A stretch of DNA of 51,577 nt from Myxococcales bacterium (GTDB taxonomy: Bacteria; Myxococcota_A; Polyangia; Palsa-1104; JAEUJZ01), in the NCBI GenBank assembly GCA_016794505.1, contig JAEUJZ010000133.1, positions 1 through 51,577 of the forward strand. The letters are read 5' to 3'. Of this stretch, positions 9,111 to 18,310 are shown piece by piece. The notes beneath the pieces are model-generated. The model was not told the DNA's origin and ran no database searches. It saw nothing but the letters and a program-made list of their open reading frames with translations. Both the position numbers and the translations under genes were made by a program. Numbering within the stretch: the first letter of the stretch is position 1; each line of letters starts with the position of its first letter.

Positions 9111-9548
9111 ATGACTGCTCATCGTTTCCCTCCTGCCTGGTTTCTTCTCTCCCTTTCGTTCGCCATGGGTTGCAATAACCCCTCCCCTGTTCCTGTGGAT
9201 ATGTCGATGAGTACGAGCGATGGATCTGCCGTTGTCTGCTCAACCTCTGCGGATACAAGCTATCACGCAGCAACCAAGGTCGTAACCGGCCTTTCGCAGC
9301 TATCCTGCATGGCTGCGGGCGATTTGTCCCTGCGACTGTGTTTGTATTTCAAGGCTCCCAGCGCAGTGGACTGGGGTGATCCGCTGATCTGCAAGAGCGG
9401 CAGCGGCAGCAGCCAGCGCTCGCTGAGCCTCGACGTGCAGATCGCCCTCGGCACAAGCGGCCCCCTGGATTACCGCTGCGTGGCCGAGCCGCAGGTAAAC
9501 GGCGCCAGCCTCGGCAGCACCGCATCGTCGCCGATCCGCGCCCCCTGA
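9111..9548 (+). CDS. Small lipoprotein of the sigma-54 operon
   Basis: 145 aa with a lipoprotein signal sequence ending AMGC (Cys21), followed by a Pro/Ser/Thr-rich linker. The mature part contains five further cysteines (after Cys21), which would allow disulfides in the periplasm or outside the cell. No family is recognised. It lies 40 bp after paralogue B with no promoter seen between, so it is probably in the same transcript and may anchor or cap the products of the two upstream genes. This role is inference. Confidence 0.7.
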   Translation: MTAHRFPPAWFLLSLSFAMGCNNPSPVPVDMSMSTSDGSAVVCSTSADTSYHAATKVVTGLSQLSCMAAGDLSLRLCLYFKAPSAVDWGDPLICKSGSGSSQRSLSLDVQIALGTSGPLDYRCVAEPQVNGASLGSTASSPIRAP

Positions 9549-9575
9549 CAGATCGGCCCCTTTTTCCGCGCGCGG

Positions 9576-10904
9576 CTACGGCCAGATGCCGCGTTCGAGG
9601 TAGGCTTTTTGAATGCGCTCTAGGCCGATGGCATAGGCGGCCAAGCGGAAGTCGACCTTGCGCTCCTCGGCGAAGTCGCGCATGAGGGCGTAGGTCTTCT
9701 TCATGCTGCGCTCTAGGCGCTCGGCGACCTCTTGCGCTTCCCAGCGCTCAGAGCGCTTGTTTTGCAGCCACTCGTAATACGACACGGTGACGCCGCCCGC
9801 GTTGGCCAAGATGTCGGGCAGGACGTCGATGCCGCGCTCGCGCAGGACATCGTCTCCGTCGGGCAGCGTCGGTCCATTGGCACCCTCGGCGACGACCTTG
9901 GCCTTGAGTGAGCGGGCTTCCTTGGCGCTGATTTCGTGTTCCAGCGCGGCGGGCACAAAGATGTCGCACTCGATGGCAAAGAAGTCATCGCGGCTGATCG
10001 GCGTGCCGTGCTTGTAATCGAACACCGAGCCGGTTTTCTTGACGTGATCGGCGAGCTTGTGTGGGTTCAGCCCCTCGGGATTGGCGATATAGCCCTTGTA
10101 ATCGCCGGTCGCGACCAAGGACACGCCAAGCTGCGAGAGGATCTTGGCCGTCCACGATCCGACGTTGCCAAAGCCCTGGATGGCGACGGTCTTGCCCTGC
10201 AGTTCGAAGCGGTGATCTTTGGCCCACTCGACCAAGCAGTGAACGACGCCCTGGCCCGTCGCAGCCTCGCGGCCGAGCGAGCCGCCGCAGGCGACGCTCT
10301 TGCCCGTGACGACGCGGCGCATGGCGTTCTTGTCGAGCGCACCGGCAATGTTCATGTACGTGTCCATGAGCCAGTTCATCGTCTGAGCGTTGGTGCCCAT
10401 GTCCGGCGCGGGGATGTCGTACTCGGGGCCGATGCTGCCGGCGAGCGCGTGCGTGAAGCGGCGGGTGATGCGCTCAAGCTCGTCGCGGCTGTGCTTCAGC
10501 GGATCGAACTTGATGCCACCCTTGCCACCACCAAACGGGATGTCGTGAAGGGCGCTCTTCCACGTCATTGCCGCGGCCAGGCCCTTGCACTCATCCAGCG
10601 TCACGTCCTGGTGGTATCGGATGCCGCCTTTGTACGGACCCAGGATGTTGTTGTGCTGGACGCGATAGCCCTTGAACATGCGATAGCTGCCGTCGTCCAT
10701 GCGCACGGGAAAGTTGACGATGATCTCGTTCTTCGGATGCATGAGGATGTTGTAAATTTCCTCGCGCATGCCGATAAGGCGAGCGGCGTGCTCGACGTGC
10801 AGGTTGACGGTGTCGTTGAGGTTGGCCTTGTGTGCGGCCTCTCCGGGAGCGGGAGAAGCGGGCGACTTGGCCGATGATTCGGCAGCGGGCTGTTTCTTCG
10901 ACAT
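9576..10904 (-). CDS. gdhA: Glutamate dehydrogenase (Glu/Leu/Phe/Val family)
   Basis: Cytosolic 442-aa enzyme converting glutamate and 2-oxoglutarate with NAD(P). The substrate domain has YKGGIRYH (K92), MTWKSAL (K116) and PFGGGKGG (catalytic K128), plus PAPDMGT (catalytic D168). The Rossmann domain shows QGFGNVG (243-249). The first 25 residues are a Ser/Ala/Pro-rich extension not typical of the family. Cofactor choice is not decided here. The gene is convergent with the lipoprotein gene and divergent from the rRNA methyltransferase. Confidence 0.93.
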   Translation of the reverse strand: MSKKQPAAESSAKSPASPAPGEAAHKANLNDTVNLHVEHAARLIGMREEIYNILMHPKNEIIVNFPVRMDDGSYRMFKGYRVQHNNILGPYKGGIRYHQDVTLDECKGLAAAMTWKSALHDIPFGGGKGGIKFDPLKHSRDELERITRRFTHALAGSIGPEYDIPAPDMGTNAQTMNWLMDTYMNIAGALDKNAMRRVVTGKSVACGGSLGREAATGQGVVHCLVEWAKDHRFELQGKTVAIQGFGNVGSWTAKILSQLGVSLVATGDYKGYIANPEGLNPHKLADHVKKTGSVFDYKHGTPISRDDFFAIECDIFVPAALEHEISAKEARSLKAKVVAEGANGPTLPDGDDVLRERGIDVLPDILANAGGVTVSYYEWLQNKRSERWEAQEVAERLERSMKKTYALMRDFAEERKVDFRLAAYAIGLERIQKAYLERGIWP

Positions 10905-11009
10905 GTTCGATGATTCCTTGGATTTGCGGATGCGGACTAAGTGTGGCTAAGCTCCTCGGCCGCCCGGAACTCCTTTCGACAACCGAAGCGACTACTCTTG
11001 CGACATCCG

Positions 11010-12608
11010 ATGACCAACTTGCGGAATGCCCGGCGGCGTGAGCGGGGCGAGAATTTAGCAGAGGCCTTTTCGTCACGGAAGAGGCCAGCGACGGAATTTC
11101 TCGACGCTATGCGTCATGAAGGGACGAGCGCTGGCGACCCAGGCGCGCTGCCCGGCACCGTGGACACGCTCTTGGGTGTGCGTCTTTCGGATGCGCTGCC
11201 CTCTGGGACCGTCGGGCGCGAGGTCGTGACGCTGCTTGGAATCGTCGAAGATCTGGCGGGCACGCGCGGCTACTACGCAGCCATGGCCGAAGCTGGACGC
11301 CACCTGCGAGCGCTGCGCAGCCTGCACTCACGTGCGCGGCGCTTTGTGGGTGACGCACTGCACAATATCGTGCGCCTGCTGCGTCGGCTGCGCTTGCTGG
11401 CTCTGGCCGCAAGCGATGCCGATCGCAGCCCGTCTCGTCGACCCAGCGCGGCGGTTCTTTACTCGATCTGGCTGTATGAACAACAGGTCCCCGCCGTCGA
11501 CCCAGCGGCCAGCCTGCGGACGCCGCTTGCGCCTCTTCTGGCGCAAAAAGGTCTATCGCCGCAGCGTCTGCAGGCGGCGCGCTTGCAGCTAGCGGACCGC
11601 TTGGCCCGCATCGCGAACCTGCCGCTTGATGAGCAGATCGATGTCCTGGGGGAAGCGCTGTCGTACCCGGCCTGGCTGGTGCGCAGCTTTGTCGAGGCGT
11701 TTGGTGCCGACGGTGCCGGACTGGATCGCGTGCTGGCCATCCTGCGAGCGCAGAACGAGCGCGCCCCGCTGTGTGTCCGCGTCAACCGCCTGCGCGCCGC
11801 CCGCGAACACGTCGCCGATCGCCTGCGTCAAGAGGGCCTGATCGCCCATCCCACCGCGCTGGCCAGCGACGGTCTGTACCTGGATGGCCACGAAAACGTC
11901 TATGCCACCCAGACCTTTGCCGAGGGTCTGGTCGAGCTTCAGGACGAAGGCAGCCAGCTCATCGCCGAGCTCTGTGCGCCGCCGCCAGGTGGCATCGTGG
12001 TCGACGCCTGCGCAGGAGCCGGGGGCAAGACGCTGGCACTGGGGGCGCTCTTGCAAGGCCGCGGGCGCCTCTTGGCCCTCGATATCGAGCGACACAAGCT
12101 GGACGAGCTGGTGCGCCGCGCCCGTCGCGCAGGCCTGAGCAATGTGCAGGCTTTGGCCGTGCCAGAGACCTGGACCTTGGATGGAGGCGCCACCAATCTT
12201 CCGTCGTGGCTGCGTGCCAGCCTGGCGGACCGCGTGCTCGTCGATGCACCCTGCTCGGGCCTAGGTGTGCTGCGCCGGAATCCCGAGGCCCGCTGGCGCC
12301 TGCAGGCTGCGGACTTGGCCGAGCTGGCCACGACGCAGCTTCGCATCCTTTTGGGTGCGGCACAGCTTGTACGTCCGCAAGGGCGCCTGATCTATTCGAC
12401 CTGTACGGTGCTGCCTCTGGAGAACGAACAGGTGGTCGCGCGCTTTTTGGCCATGCGCCCCGATTTTCAGACGGTACCGATCAAGGACATCTTCGGCGCC
12501 TCGCGCGCTCGGGGCTGCAGCGACCCTGACGGCATGTACCTGCGCACGCTGCCAAGGCCGGGCGGTCCCGACGGATTCTTCGCTGCCGTCCTGCGCCGCG
12601 TGAGCTAA
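11010..12608 (+). CDS. RsmB/RsmF-family rRNA cytosine-5 methyltransferase
   Basis: SAM-dependent RNA m5C methyltransferase, 532 aa from this start. Motif I DACAGAGGKT (332-341) binds SAM. Motif IV APCSG carries Cys415 and motif VI YSTCT carries Cys465; this two-cysteine arrangement is diagnostic of RNA m5C enzymes. NPEARW follows motif IV as in the RsmB family. The N-terminal 150 residues are helical and may be a diverged NusB-like domain. The start is uncertain: ATG at 10941, 11010 and 11109 are all in frame, and none has a strong ribosome site. Confidence 0.85.
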   Translation: MTNLRNARRRERGENLAEAFSSRKRPATEFLDAMRHEGTSAGDPGALPGTVDTLLGVRLSDALPSGTVGREVVTLLGIVEDLAGTRGYYAAMAEAGRHLRALRSLHSRARRFVGDALHNIVRLLRRLRLLALAASDADRSPSRRPSAAVLYSIWLYEQQVPAVDPAASLRTPLAPLLAQKGLSPQRLQAARLQLADRLARIANLPLDEQIDVLGEALSYPAWLVRSFVEAFGADGAGLDRVLAILRAQNERAPLCVRVNRLRAAREHVADRLRQEGLIAHPTALASDGLYLDGHENVYATQTFAEGLVELQDEGSQLIAELCAPPPGGIVVDACAGAGGKTLALGALLQGRGRLLALDIERHKLDELVRRARRAGLSNVQALAVPETWTLDGGATNLPSWLRASLADRVLVDAPCSGLGVLRRNPEARWRLQAADLAELATTQLRILLGAAQLVRPQGRLIYSTCTVLPLENEQVVARFLAMRPDFQTVPIKDIFGASRARGCSDPDGMYLRTLPRPGGPDGFFAAVLRRVS

Positions 12609-12903
12609 GAGCCGCAAGGCGTAAGCGCGGCCCCTGCCCTGCCCCATCCCGCACGGGGCACGGTCCAGCGCAAGCTGGGCAGCCTCAGGGACTGCACGTT
12701 GGACAGCTGGGCAGCCTCGGGGCTTGCAGCCAGCAAACCGCTGGGCAGAGCAGCCTGCGCATGGCGGGGTCAGCTCGATCCGCGGCCAAAGACGGAAGCC
12801 GCTTGTGCGCCCAGGCCTGCGAAACAACAGCCGTTCTGCCGCGCGAGGACTCCGCGTCGCGCCTCTGGCATCGCCGCTGCAAAAGGCCAACGCGGGAGGA
12901 AAC
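12609..12903. other. Intergenic segment with a 14-bp direct repeat
   Basis: AGCTGGGCAGCCTC occurs at 12673-12686 and again at 12705-12718, 32 bp apart, with a degenerate third copy near 12740. A short GCCCC/GGGGC inverted repeat near 12645 has no U-tract. The downstream frame is open across this segment, but the strong ribosome site at 12895 argues that translation begins at 12904. Confidence 0.35.
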
Positions 12904-14754
12904 ATGAGCGACTTTGCTTGCATCGCGCCGGCTGCTCCATCTTGCTTCGATCACGCGGGAACGTCTGCTCGACCGCGCGAATCCGGCCCCACCGACGGGC
13001 CGATGAGCGAAGAAATCAGCAGTCTGTGGAACCCAAACGCAGCCCCCGCACGCGGACCTGCCCCGGCCTGCTCGGCTGCACGGCCCGTCACGACGTCTGA
13101 AGCGCGGGCTTTGTTTGGTCACTATGCCGGGTCCTGTTCCGTCCGTTCTGCCGCTGCCGAGGCTGCGCGACCCGCCACAGCGAACGCCATAGCCAACGCT
13201 GCAGCGGGCCCCGCGCCAAGTCCCGCACCGACGCGTCGCGCGCAGCATCACATCGTGGCCAATCCTCATGTGGCAGTCGCCGTTCCCGGCAGCAAGATTC
13301 GCTATGCGCTTTCAGGGCCCGCATCCGAGTCGGATGAGCGCGTGCAGCACCAGTATCAGTGGTCGTGCCTCAACGACCTGACCCATGCCCCCGACGGTGC
13401 CCCCGACGCGCAGATGGGCCCCGACGACTCGCCGATCTGGGAAGCGACCTGGGGCTTTTCCGGCCAGCACACGATCCGCTGCCACGTGCAGCACCGAAAG
13501 CGAACCGAAGAGCTGTTTTCTTGCTTCGCCGAGACCTCAGAGATCGTCGAGTTTCGGCAGACGGTACGCAGCGAGCACGATGTCCTTCTGCGCAGCATGG
13601 CCACACAGGACCCACAGACTGCGCCCGAGAAGCTGCTCGCCGGAGTGCGGGGGTATCGCGAGACTCTTCTCGATGCCGAAAAACAGCCGCACTCGGCGCG
13701 CATCGATCCGCGCCTCAAGCGGCAGCTCGGCCAGTATGTCGAGGCCATGGAGGACCGACTGGCACCGACGGAAGGATGTACCCGCTATCCGATCCAGGCG
13801 GCCCACATTGAAAAAGAAAGCGCCCAGGTCTGCCACCTGCGCGCCTTCGTGGCAAGGACCGCGCGGGACGAGAGCCAACAGACCTGGGTCCTGGTGGATG
13901 TCACAAACCCGGTCGACCGCCGACTGAGTGGCGAGTATCAAGGGACCGGCGCCGATGCCGGTCAAGCGATTCGGGCGGCCGTGAAAGCGTGGAACAAGGG
14001 CAATCGCTATCCGCGCGGCAGCCTGCGCCTGTGCATTCCCAAAGAGACCGGCGTCGAGCTGAGCGACGAATTCGAGACCGACGGTTCGAGCTTCTGGGAC
14101 TCGATCTCTGACTTCTTTTCGTGGGTTGCGGGCGGGGCGGCCATCGCGGCTGCCGTCGTTGCGACGATTGTCCCCGAGCCCGTCGTATCCAAAGCCGCGG
14201 CGGCGCTTCTTTGGACCTCGATCATCGGCGGCGCCGTCGGAAGCTCGATCAGCTTGGCGCAGCGACGGTCTGAGCGGACGCAGTTTGGCAGCGGCGATCT
14301 GCTGGACCTGGCGGGCATCGCGGGCAACCTGCTCGGCGCACGCTGGGCCGTGGGTGCGACGGTACGGGGGCTAAGCTTGGCGGGCAGCCGCATGGGCAGC
14401 GCAGTCATATACGGCCGCATCGGCGTCGATAGCGCGCAAGGCATCTTGCTCGGCTTCGAGTACGGCAAGGAATACGCTCAGATTGAAAACGAGCCCGATC
14501 CGAAGCGGCGCACGGACCAAGTTCTTGCTTTGCTCGCTCGGGCCACGATGAGCGGTGGGCTGCTGGTGCTGTCAGTGCGTGGAAACTTCAAAGACTTGAA
14601 CGCACACGAAGCGGCGTCGCAGGGCCTGTTGCAGCTAGGAAATGCCGCCCACAGCGTCGATCTCGCCCTCACCGCAGCACACGCGGCTCCGCCCCCGGCG
14701 ATGTCAAACTCCGTCGCGGCGACCGCGGGTGACGCCGCAGCTGCGGCTCCGTAA
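12904..14754 (+). CDS. Polymorphic-toxin-like scaffold protein lacking a toxin tip
   Basis: 616 aa starting after GGGAGGAAAC. Residues 1-115 are disordered, Ala/Pro-rich. Residues 118-220 resemble a PKD/Ig-like sandwich (YQWSC...GFSGQHTIRCHV). Residues 245-285 are helical; 300-380 form a small domain with VLVDVTNPVDRR and an AIRAAVKAWNKGNRYPRGSLRLCIP-like stretch. Residues 405-450 are strongly hydrophobic, followed by GDLLDLAGIAGNLLGARW and GILLGFEYGKEYAQIE. From memory this order is shared with the delivery part of large myxobacterial polymorphic or injection-system cargo proteins, where a toxin domain follows. Here only an Ala-rich tail remains after residue 590. No immunity gene is adjacent. 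The assignment is inference. Confidence 0.45.
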   Translation: MSDFACIAPAAPSCFDHAGTSARPRESGPTDGPMSEEISSLWNPNAAPARGPAPACSAARPVTTSEARALFGHYAGSCSVRSAAAEAARPATANAIANAAAGPAPSPAPTRRAQHHIVANPHVAVAVPGSKIRYALSGPASESDERVQHQYQWSCLNDLTHAPDGAPDAQMGPDDSPIWEATWGFSGQHTIRCHVQHRKRTEELFSCFAETSEIVEFRQTVRSEHDVLLRSMATQDPQTAPEKLLAGVRGYRETLLDAEKQPHSARIDPRLKRQLGQYVEAMEDRLAPTEGCTRYPIQAAHIEKESAQVCHLRAFVARTARDESQQTWVLVDVTNPVDRRLSGEYQGTGADAGQAIRAAVKAWNKGNRYPRGSLRLCIPKETGVELSDEFETDGSSFWDSISDFFSWVAGGAAIAAAVVATIVPEPVVSKAAAALLWTSIIGGAVGSSISLAQRRSERTQFGSGDLLDLAGIAGNLLGARWAVGATVRGLSLAGSRMGSAVIYGRIGVDSAQGILLGFEYGKEYAQIENEPDPKRRTDQVLALLARATMSGGLLVLSVRGNFKDLNAHEAASQGLLQLGNAAHSVDLALTAAHAAPPPAMSNSVAATAGDAAAAAP

Positions 14755-14811
14755 GCGTGCATGCTCGTTGCCGCGACGCGCTGTGCGTGGTACGGCAAGG
14801 TCCACCTCGGT

Positions 14812-17001
14812 ATGCGCACCCTCTTTTCCCATCGTCCGTACTGGGCCAAGCGTTTTGGCATTGCCCGTTTCTTACCCACCTCGAAACAGGAAATGGACGC
14901 CCTTGGCTGGGATTCCTGCGACATCATCCTCGTCACGGGCGACGCCTACATCGATCATCCCAGCTTCGGCGTGGCGCTGATCGGCCGCCTGCTCGAAGCA
15001 CATGGCTTCCGCGTCGGCATCCTGGATCAGCCGGACTGGCGCAGCCCGCAGCCGTTTTTGGCCTTGGGTACGCCCAACCTGTTTTGGGGCGTGACCGGCG
15101 GCAACATGGACTCGATGGTGAATCGCTATACCAGCGATCGTCGCCTGCGCTCGGACGATGCCTATTCGCCGGATGGCCAGGGGGGCCTGCGGCCGGATCG
15201 CGCCGTCGTTGTCTATGCCAAGCGCTGCCGTGAAGTGGGCCCCGGAATCCCGGTGGTCATTGGGGGCATCGAAGCCAGCCTGCGTCGCGTGGCGCACTAT
15301 GACTACTGGTCCGATCGAGTGCGGCGATCGATCTTGCTCGACTCAGACGCCGACCTGCTGGTGTACGGCAACGCCGAAAGAGCCATCGTCGAGATCGCGC
15401 ATCGCTTGGGCAGCGGAGCCGCGATCTCGGACATCCGCGATCTGCGCGGCACGGCGTATGTCGGAATGGCGCCCGCGCACTTCACTGCGATCGACTCGAC
15501 GCAGCTCGACACGCCCGGTCCCATCGATCCCAAGCCCGATCCCTATGCCATGGAAGAGGCGCGCCAGGCCGCCCCCTGCTCGACGGGAGAAGCGAGCAGC
15601 GAGGCCGAGGCAGCGCCGCTTGTGCAGCTTGGCCGGCGCACGATCGATCGCGCGAAACAGTGTATTCGCTTGCCCAGCTTTGCCGCGGTCTCGGCCGATC
15701 CGGTGCTGTATGCGCACGCCTCGCGCATCGTGCATCGCGAGTCCAACCCCGGCAACGCGCGCATGCTGGTGCAGCACCACGGTCATCACGACGTCGTCAT
15801 CAACCCGCCGCCGATTCCGCTCGCAGCGGCCGAGATGGATGCGCTGTACGAGCTTCCCTATCAGCGTGTGCCGCACCCGCGCTATCACGGTCGCAAGATC
15901 CCGGCGTACGAGATGATCAAGTTCTCGGTGACCATCATGCGCGGCTGCTTTGGCGGCTGCAGTTTCTGTTCGATCACCGAGCACGAAGGCCGCATCATCC
16001 AGAGCCGATCCGAGGCGTCGATCCTGCGCGAGATCGAGCGCGTCCGCGACCAGACCCCCGGCTTCACGGGCATCATCAGCGACCTGGGCGGACCGACGGC
16101 AAACATGTATCGCATGGCCTGCACAAGCCGCGCGATCGAGCAGGCCTGTCGCAAGCCGTCCTGCGTCTTCCCGGATATCTGCCCCAACCTGGGTACGGAT
16201 CACGCGCCGCTGGTTCGTCTGTATCGCAAAGCGCGAGCGCTGCCCGGCATCAAGCGGGTCTTCGTCGCCTCGGGGGTGCGCTATGACCTAGCGGTGCGCT
16301 CGCCAGAATGGATTCGCGAGCTAGCGCAGCACCACACGGGTGGCTATCTGAAGATCGCGCCCGAGCACACGGAAGAAGGACCGCTTGCGCTGATGATGAA
16401 GCCGGGCATCGGCGCGTACGACCGCTTCAAAGAACTGTTCGATCGCTATTCAAAAGAGGCCGGCAAAGAGCAGTACCTGATCCCCTATTTCATCGCGGCG
16501 CACCCTGGCACCAGCGACGAAGACATGCTGAACCTTGCGCTGTGGCTCAAGCGCAACAACTTTCGCCCTGATCAGGTGCAGGCGTTCTTGCCGTCGCCGA
16601 TGGCCAGCGCGACGGCCATGTATCACACCGGTTTTAGCCCGCTTTCGCCGCTGCGATTTCTGCGCAAGGTCGAGGTCGTAAAGACGCTGGAGCAGCGTCG
16701 ACTGCACAAGGCGTTCTTGCGCTATCACGATCCCAACAACTGGCCGATGCTGCGCGCCGCGCTGATCCGCATGGGGCGGCAGGATCTGATCGGCAACGGC
16801 AAGCAGCACCTGGTTCCCACGTTCCAGCCGGCCGGCACCGGACGCGAAAGCGAAGGCCAGCGACGCGGTCCGTCCCGCGCTGGCGACACGCAGCCGCAGC
16901 CCGCGCGTCGGTCCGAGCCGCACCGCCCTCGCGAGCAGACTCCCCATCGCGGCCTGGCTCTTTCGCAGCACACCGGCTTGCCTCCAGCACCGCGCGGCTA
17001 A
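14812..17001 (+). CDS. ygiQ: YgiQ-family radical SAM protein
   Basis: 729 aa from this start (746 if the ATG at 14761 is used). The N-terminal region matches YgiQ closely (LFSHRPYWAKRFG, QEMDALGWDSCDI, VTGDAYIDHPSFG). The radical SAM cluster motif is CFGGCSFC, with Cys379, Cys383 and Cys386 as [4Fe-4S] ligands. The final 60 residues are Arg/Pro-rich and probably disordered. The biochemical reaction of YgiQ is not firmly known. ATG 14812 is preferred because it matches the known N-terminus and has AAGG nine bases ahead. Confidence 0.93.
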   Translation: MRTLFSHRPYWAKRFGIARFLPTSKQEMDALGWDSCDIILVTGDAYIDHPSFGVALIGRLLEAHGFRVGILDQPDWRSPQPFLALGTPNLFWGVTGGNMDSMVNRYTSDRRLRSDDAYSPDGQGGLRPDRAVVVYAKRCREVGPGIPVVIGGIEASLRRVAHYDYWSDRVRRSILLDSDADLLVYGNAERAIVEIAHRLGSGAAISDIRDLRGTAYVGMAPAHFTAIDSTQLDTPGPIDPKPDPYAMEEARQAAPCSTGEASSEAEAAPLVQLGRRTIDRAKQCIRLPSFAAVSADPVLYAHASRIVHRESNPGNARMLVQHHGHHDVVINPPPIPLAAAEMDALYELPYQRVPHPRYHGRKIPAYEMIKFSVTIMRGCFGGCSFCSITEHEGRIIQSRSEASILREIERVRDQTPGFTGIISDLGGPTANMYRMACTSRAIEQACRKPSCVFPDICPNLGTDHAPLVRLYRKARALPGIKRVFVASGVRYDLAVRSPEWIRELAQHHTGGYLKIAPEHTEEGPLALMMKPGIGAYDRFKELFDRYSKEAGKEQYLIPYFIAAHPGTSDEDMLNLALWLKRNNFRPDQVQAFLPSPMASATAMYHTGFSPLSPLRFLRKVEVVKTLEQRRLHKAFLRYHDPNNWPMLRAALIRMGRQDLIGNGKQHLVPTFQPAGTGRESEGQRRGPSRAGDTQPQPARRSEPHRPREQTPHRGLALSQHTGLPPAPRG

Positions 17002-17077
17002 GGGCGATCTCGCTCGGCGGAAAATCGCGAGTCGGAATCACTAGCTGCGCGGCCGATGGCAATCGCTGCAAAATTGC

Positions 17078-17106
17078 GGCGAAGGGTCCTGCGGCAGCCG
17101 GGCACT
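17078..17106 (+). promoter_or_regulatory. Probable ECF-sigma promoter, copy 1
   Basis: GGCGAAGGGTC (17078-17088), GCGGCA (17091-17096) and CGGGCACT (17099-17106) recur in the same order and spacing at 20435-20463, with 25 of 29 bases identical. The copy lies directly upstream of the operon that encodes an ECF sigma factor. The outer blocks would serve as -35 and -10 elements, implying autoregulation. Both copies are also preceded by a TGCA(A/G)AA stretch. Confidence 0.6.
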
Positions 17107-17227
17107 CCAAGTAGACAGGCAGAGTGGGGGCTCTGTGAGTACGTGGTTTTCAACGCATAGCGTCCGTATATTCGCGAGTGGACAGCGATCCGCTTCGTGT
17201 GATGTCGACGTTGCGACGACAGCGAGG

Positions 17228-18310
17228 ATGCGGCGGAGCAGCCCGTGTCGAGCCAGAACGTGCAGCCTATGGCCCGCTCTGTCGATGGTGCTCGTCCTAG
17301 CAAACGGCACGGGCGGGCGGGCCCAGCCGCCGCCTTCACCGCCTGCGCCAGCCAGCCTGGGCGCCGTCCCACCGGGAACGTGCGCACCGGCCGTGTTGAT
17401 CGAGGGAGATCCAGCGCTGGTGCCAGCCATCGCTGCTGCTCTGCTGTCGCGCGGCCTGGGTCCGGCGACCGACGACGGCTGCCCCGTGACACGCGTTCTG
17501 GTGCAGCGTCGCGATCCACACATCGCCGTGTTGCTGCGAGACGAGATCCGCAGCACCGAGCGCCAGGTCATTGATCGCGAGACCGCCGTCTCGTTGATCG
17601 AAAGCTGGGTGCGCAGCGATCTCAGCGCGCCTCTTCTGCTGGGCAGCATCGCCGCCTTGCCGCCATCGTCGACGAGCCAGAGCCCGGACAGCCCGCCCTC
17701 AACGACGTGGGACGCACGCGGCACCGTGTCGCTGCACGGGCTGTTTGCCATGGACGTTGCTGGCCGCCCGTGGATGGGGGCCGGCCTCCGCGGATGCGCG
17801 CGGGTCTTTCGTCTGTGCATTGGGGGCGCCTGGCAGACGCTCGGCCAGCTGACTCTTAGCGGCGAGGACGGACGGCGTGTCGTCACCGAGCTGTTCGCGA
17901 TCGTCGCTCTTCCGGCTCGCGTGGGCCGCGCGTGGCTGTGGCCCAGCCTGGGCCTGGGCGTGTCCTGGCTGCATGTCTCGACCCGCCTGCTGCTGCGCGA
18001 TGGCGAGGGCGATCCGATCGAGCTAGAGCCCGAAGACACGATCGCCGTCAACGCCAGCACTGTGGCCGCCAGCGCCGACCAAGGCCACCTGCAGGCCGAG
18101 GCACGGCTAGGGCTTGTGATTCCCCTGCGCTATGGCTTGTCGCTGGGGCTGGCCGCGGCACTCGACGCGACGCTGACCCCACGCACCGCGCCGCTTCTGA
18201 TGGGGCCGCTGTCCAGCACAGGCGAGTCAAGTACCGGCGTGGTGCAGTTGACGACGCCGCCCTGGGGCATGGTCCTGGGCCAGCTTGGCCTGCAGTGGAG
18301 CCCACGATGA
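17228..18310 (+). CDS. Outer-membrane protein, first gene of an ECF-sigma operon
   Basis: 360 aa from the ATG at 17228, which gives a normal signal peptide (Arg-rich start, hydrophobic core to about residue 25, cleavage near GGRAQ). A GTG at 17135 would extend it by 31 residues and bury the signal. After a Pro-rich linker come a small alpha/beta domain (about 45-150) and a C-terminal half of alternating hydrophobic strands ending in W-S-P-R, suggesting an outer-membrane beta-barrel. The gene overlaps the sigma factor gene by four bases (ATGA), so the products are translationally coupled and the protein is probably the sensor or a target of the system. Confidence 0.65.
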   Translation: MRRSSPCRARTCSLWPALSMVLVLANGTGGRAQPPPSPPAPASLGAVPPGTCAPAVLIEGDPALVPAIAAALLSRGLGPATDDGCPVTRVLVQRRDPHIAVLLRDEIRSTERQVIDRETAVSLIESWVRSDLSAPLLLGSIAALPPSSTSQSPDSPPSTTWDARGTVSLHGLFAMDVAGRPWMGAGLRGCARVFRLCIGGAWQTLGQLTLSGEDGRRVVTELFAIVALPARVGRAWLWPSLGLGVSWLHVSTRLLLRDGEGDPIELEPEDTIAVNASTVAASADQGHLQAEARLGLVIPLRYGLSLGLAAALDATLTPRTAPLLMGPLSSTGESSTGVVQLTTPPWGMVLGQLGLQWSPR

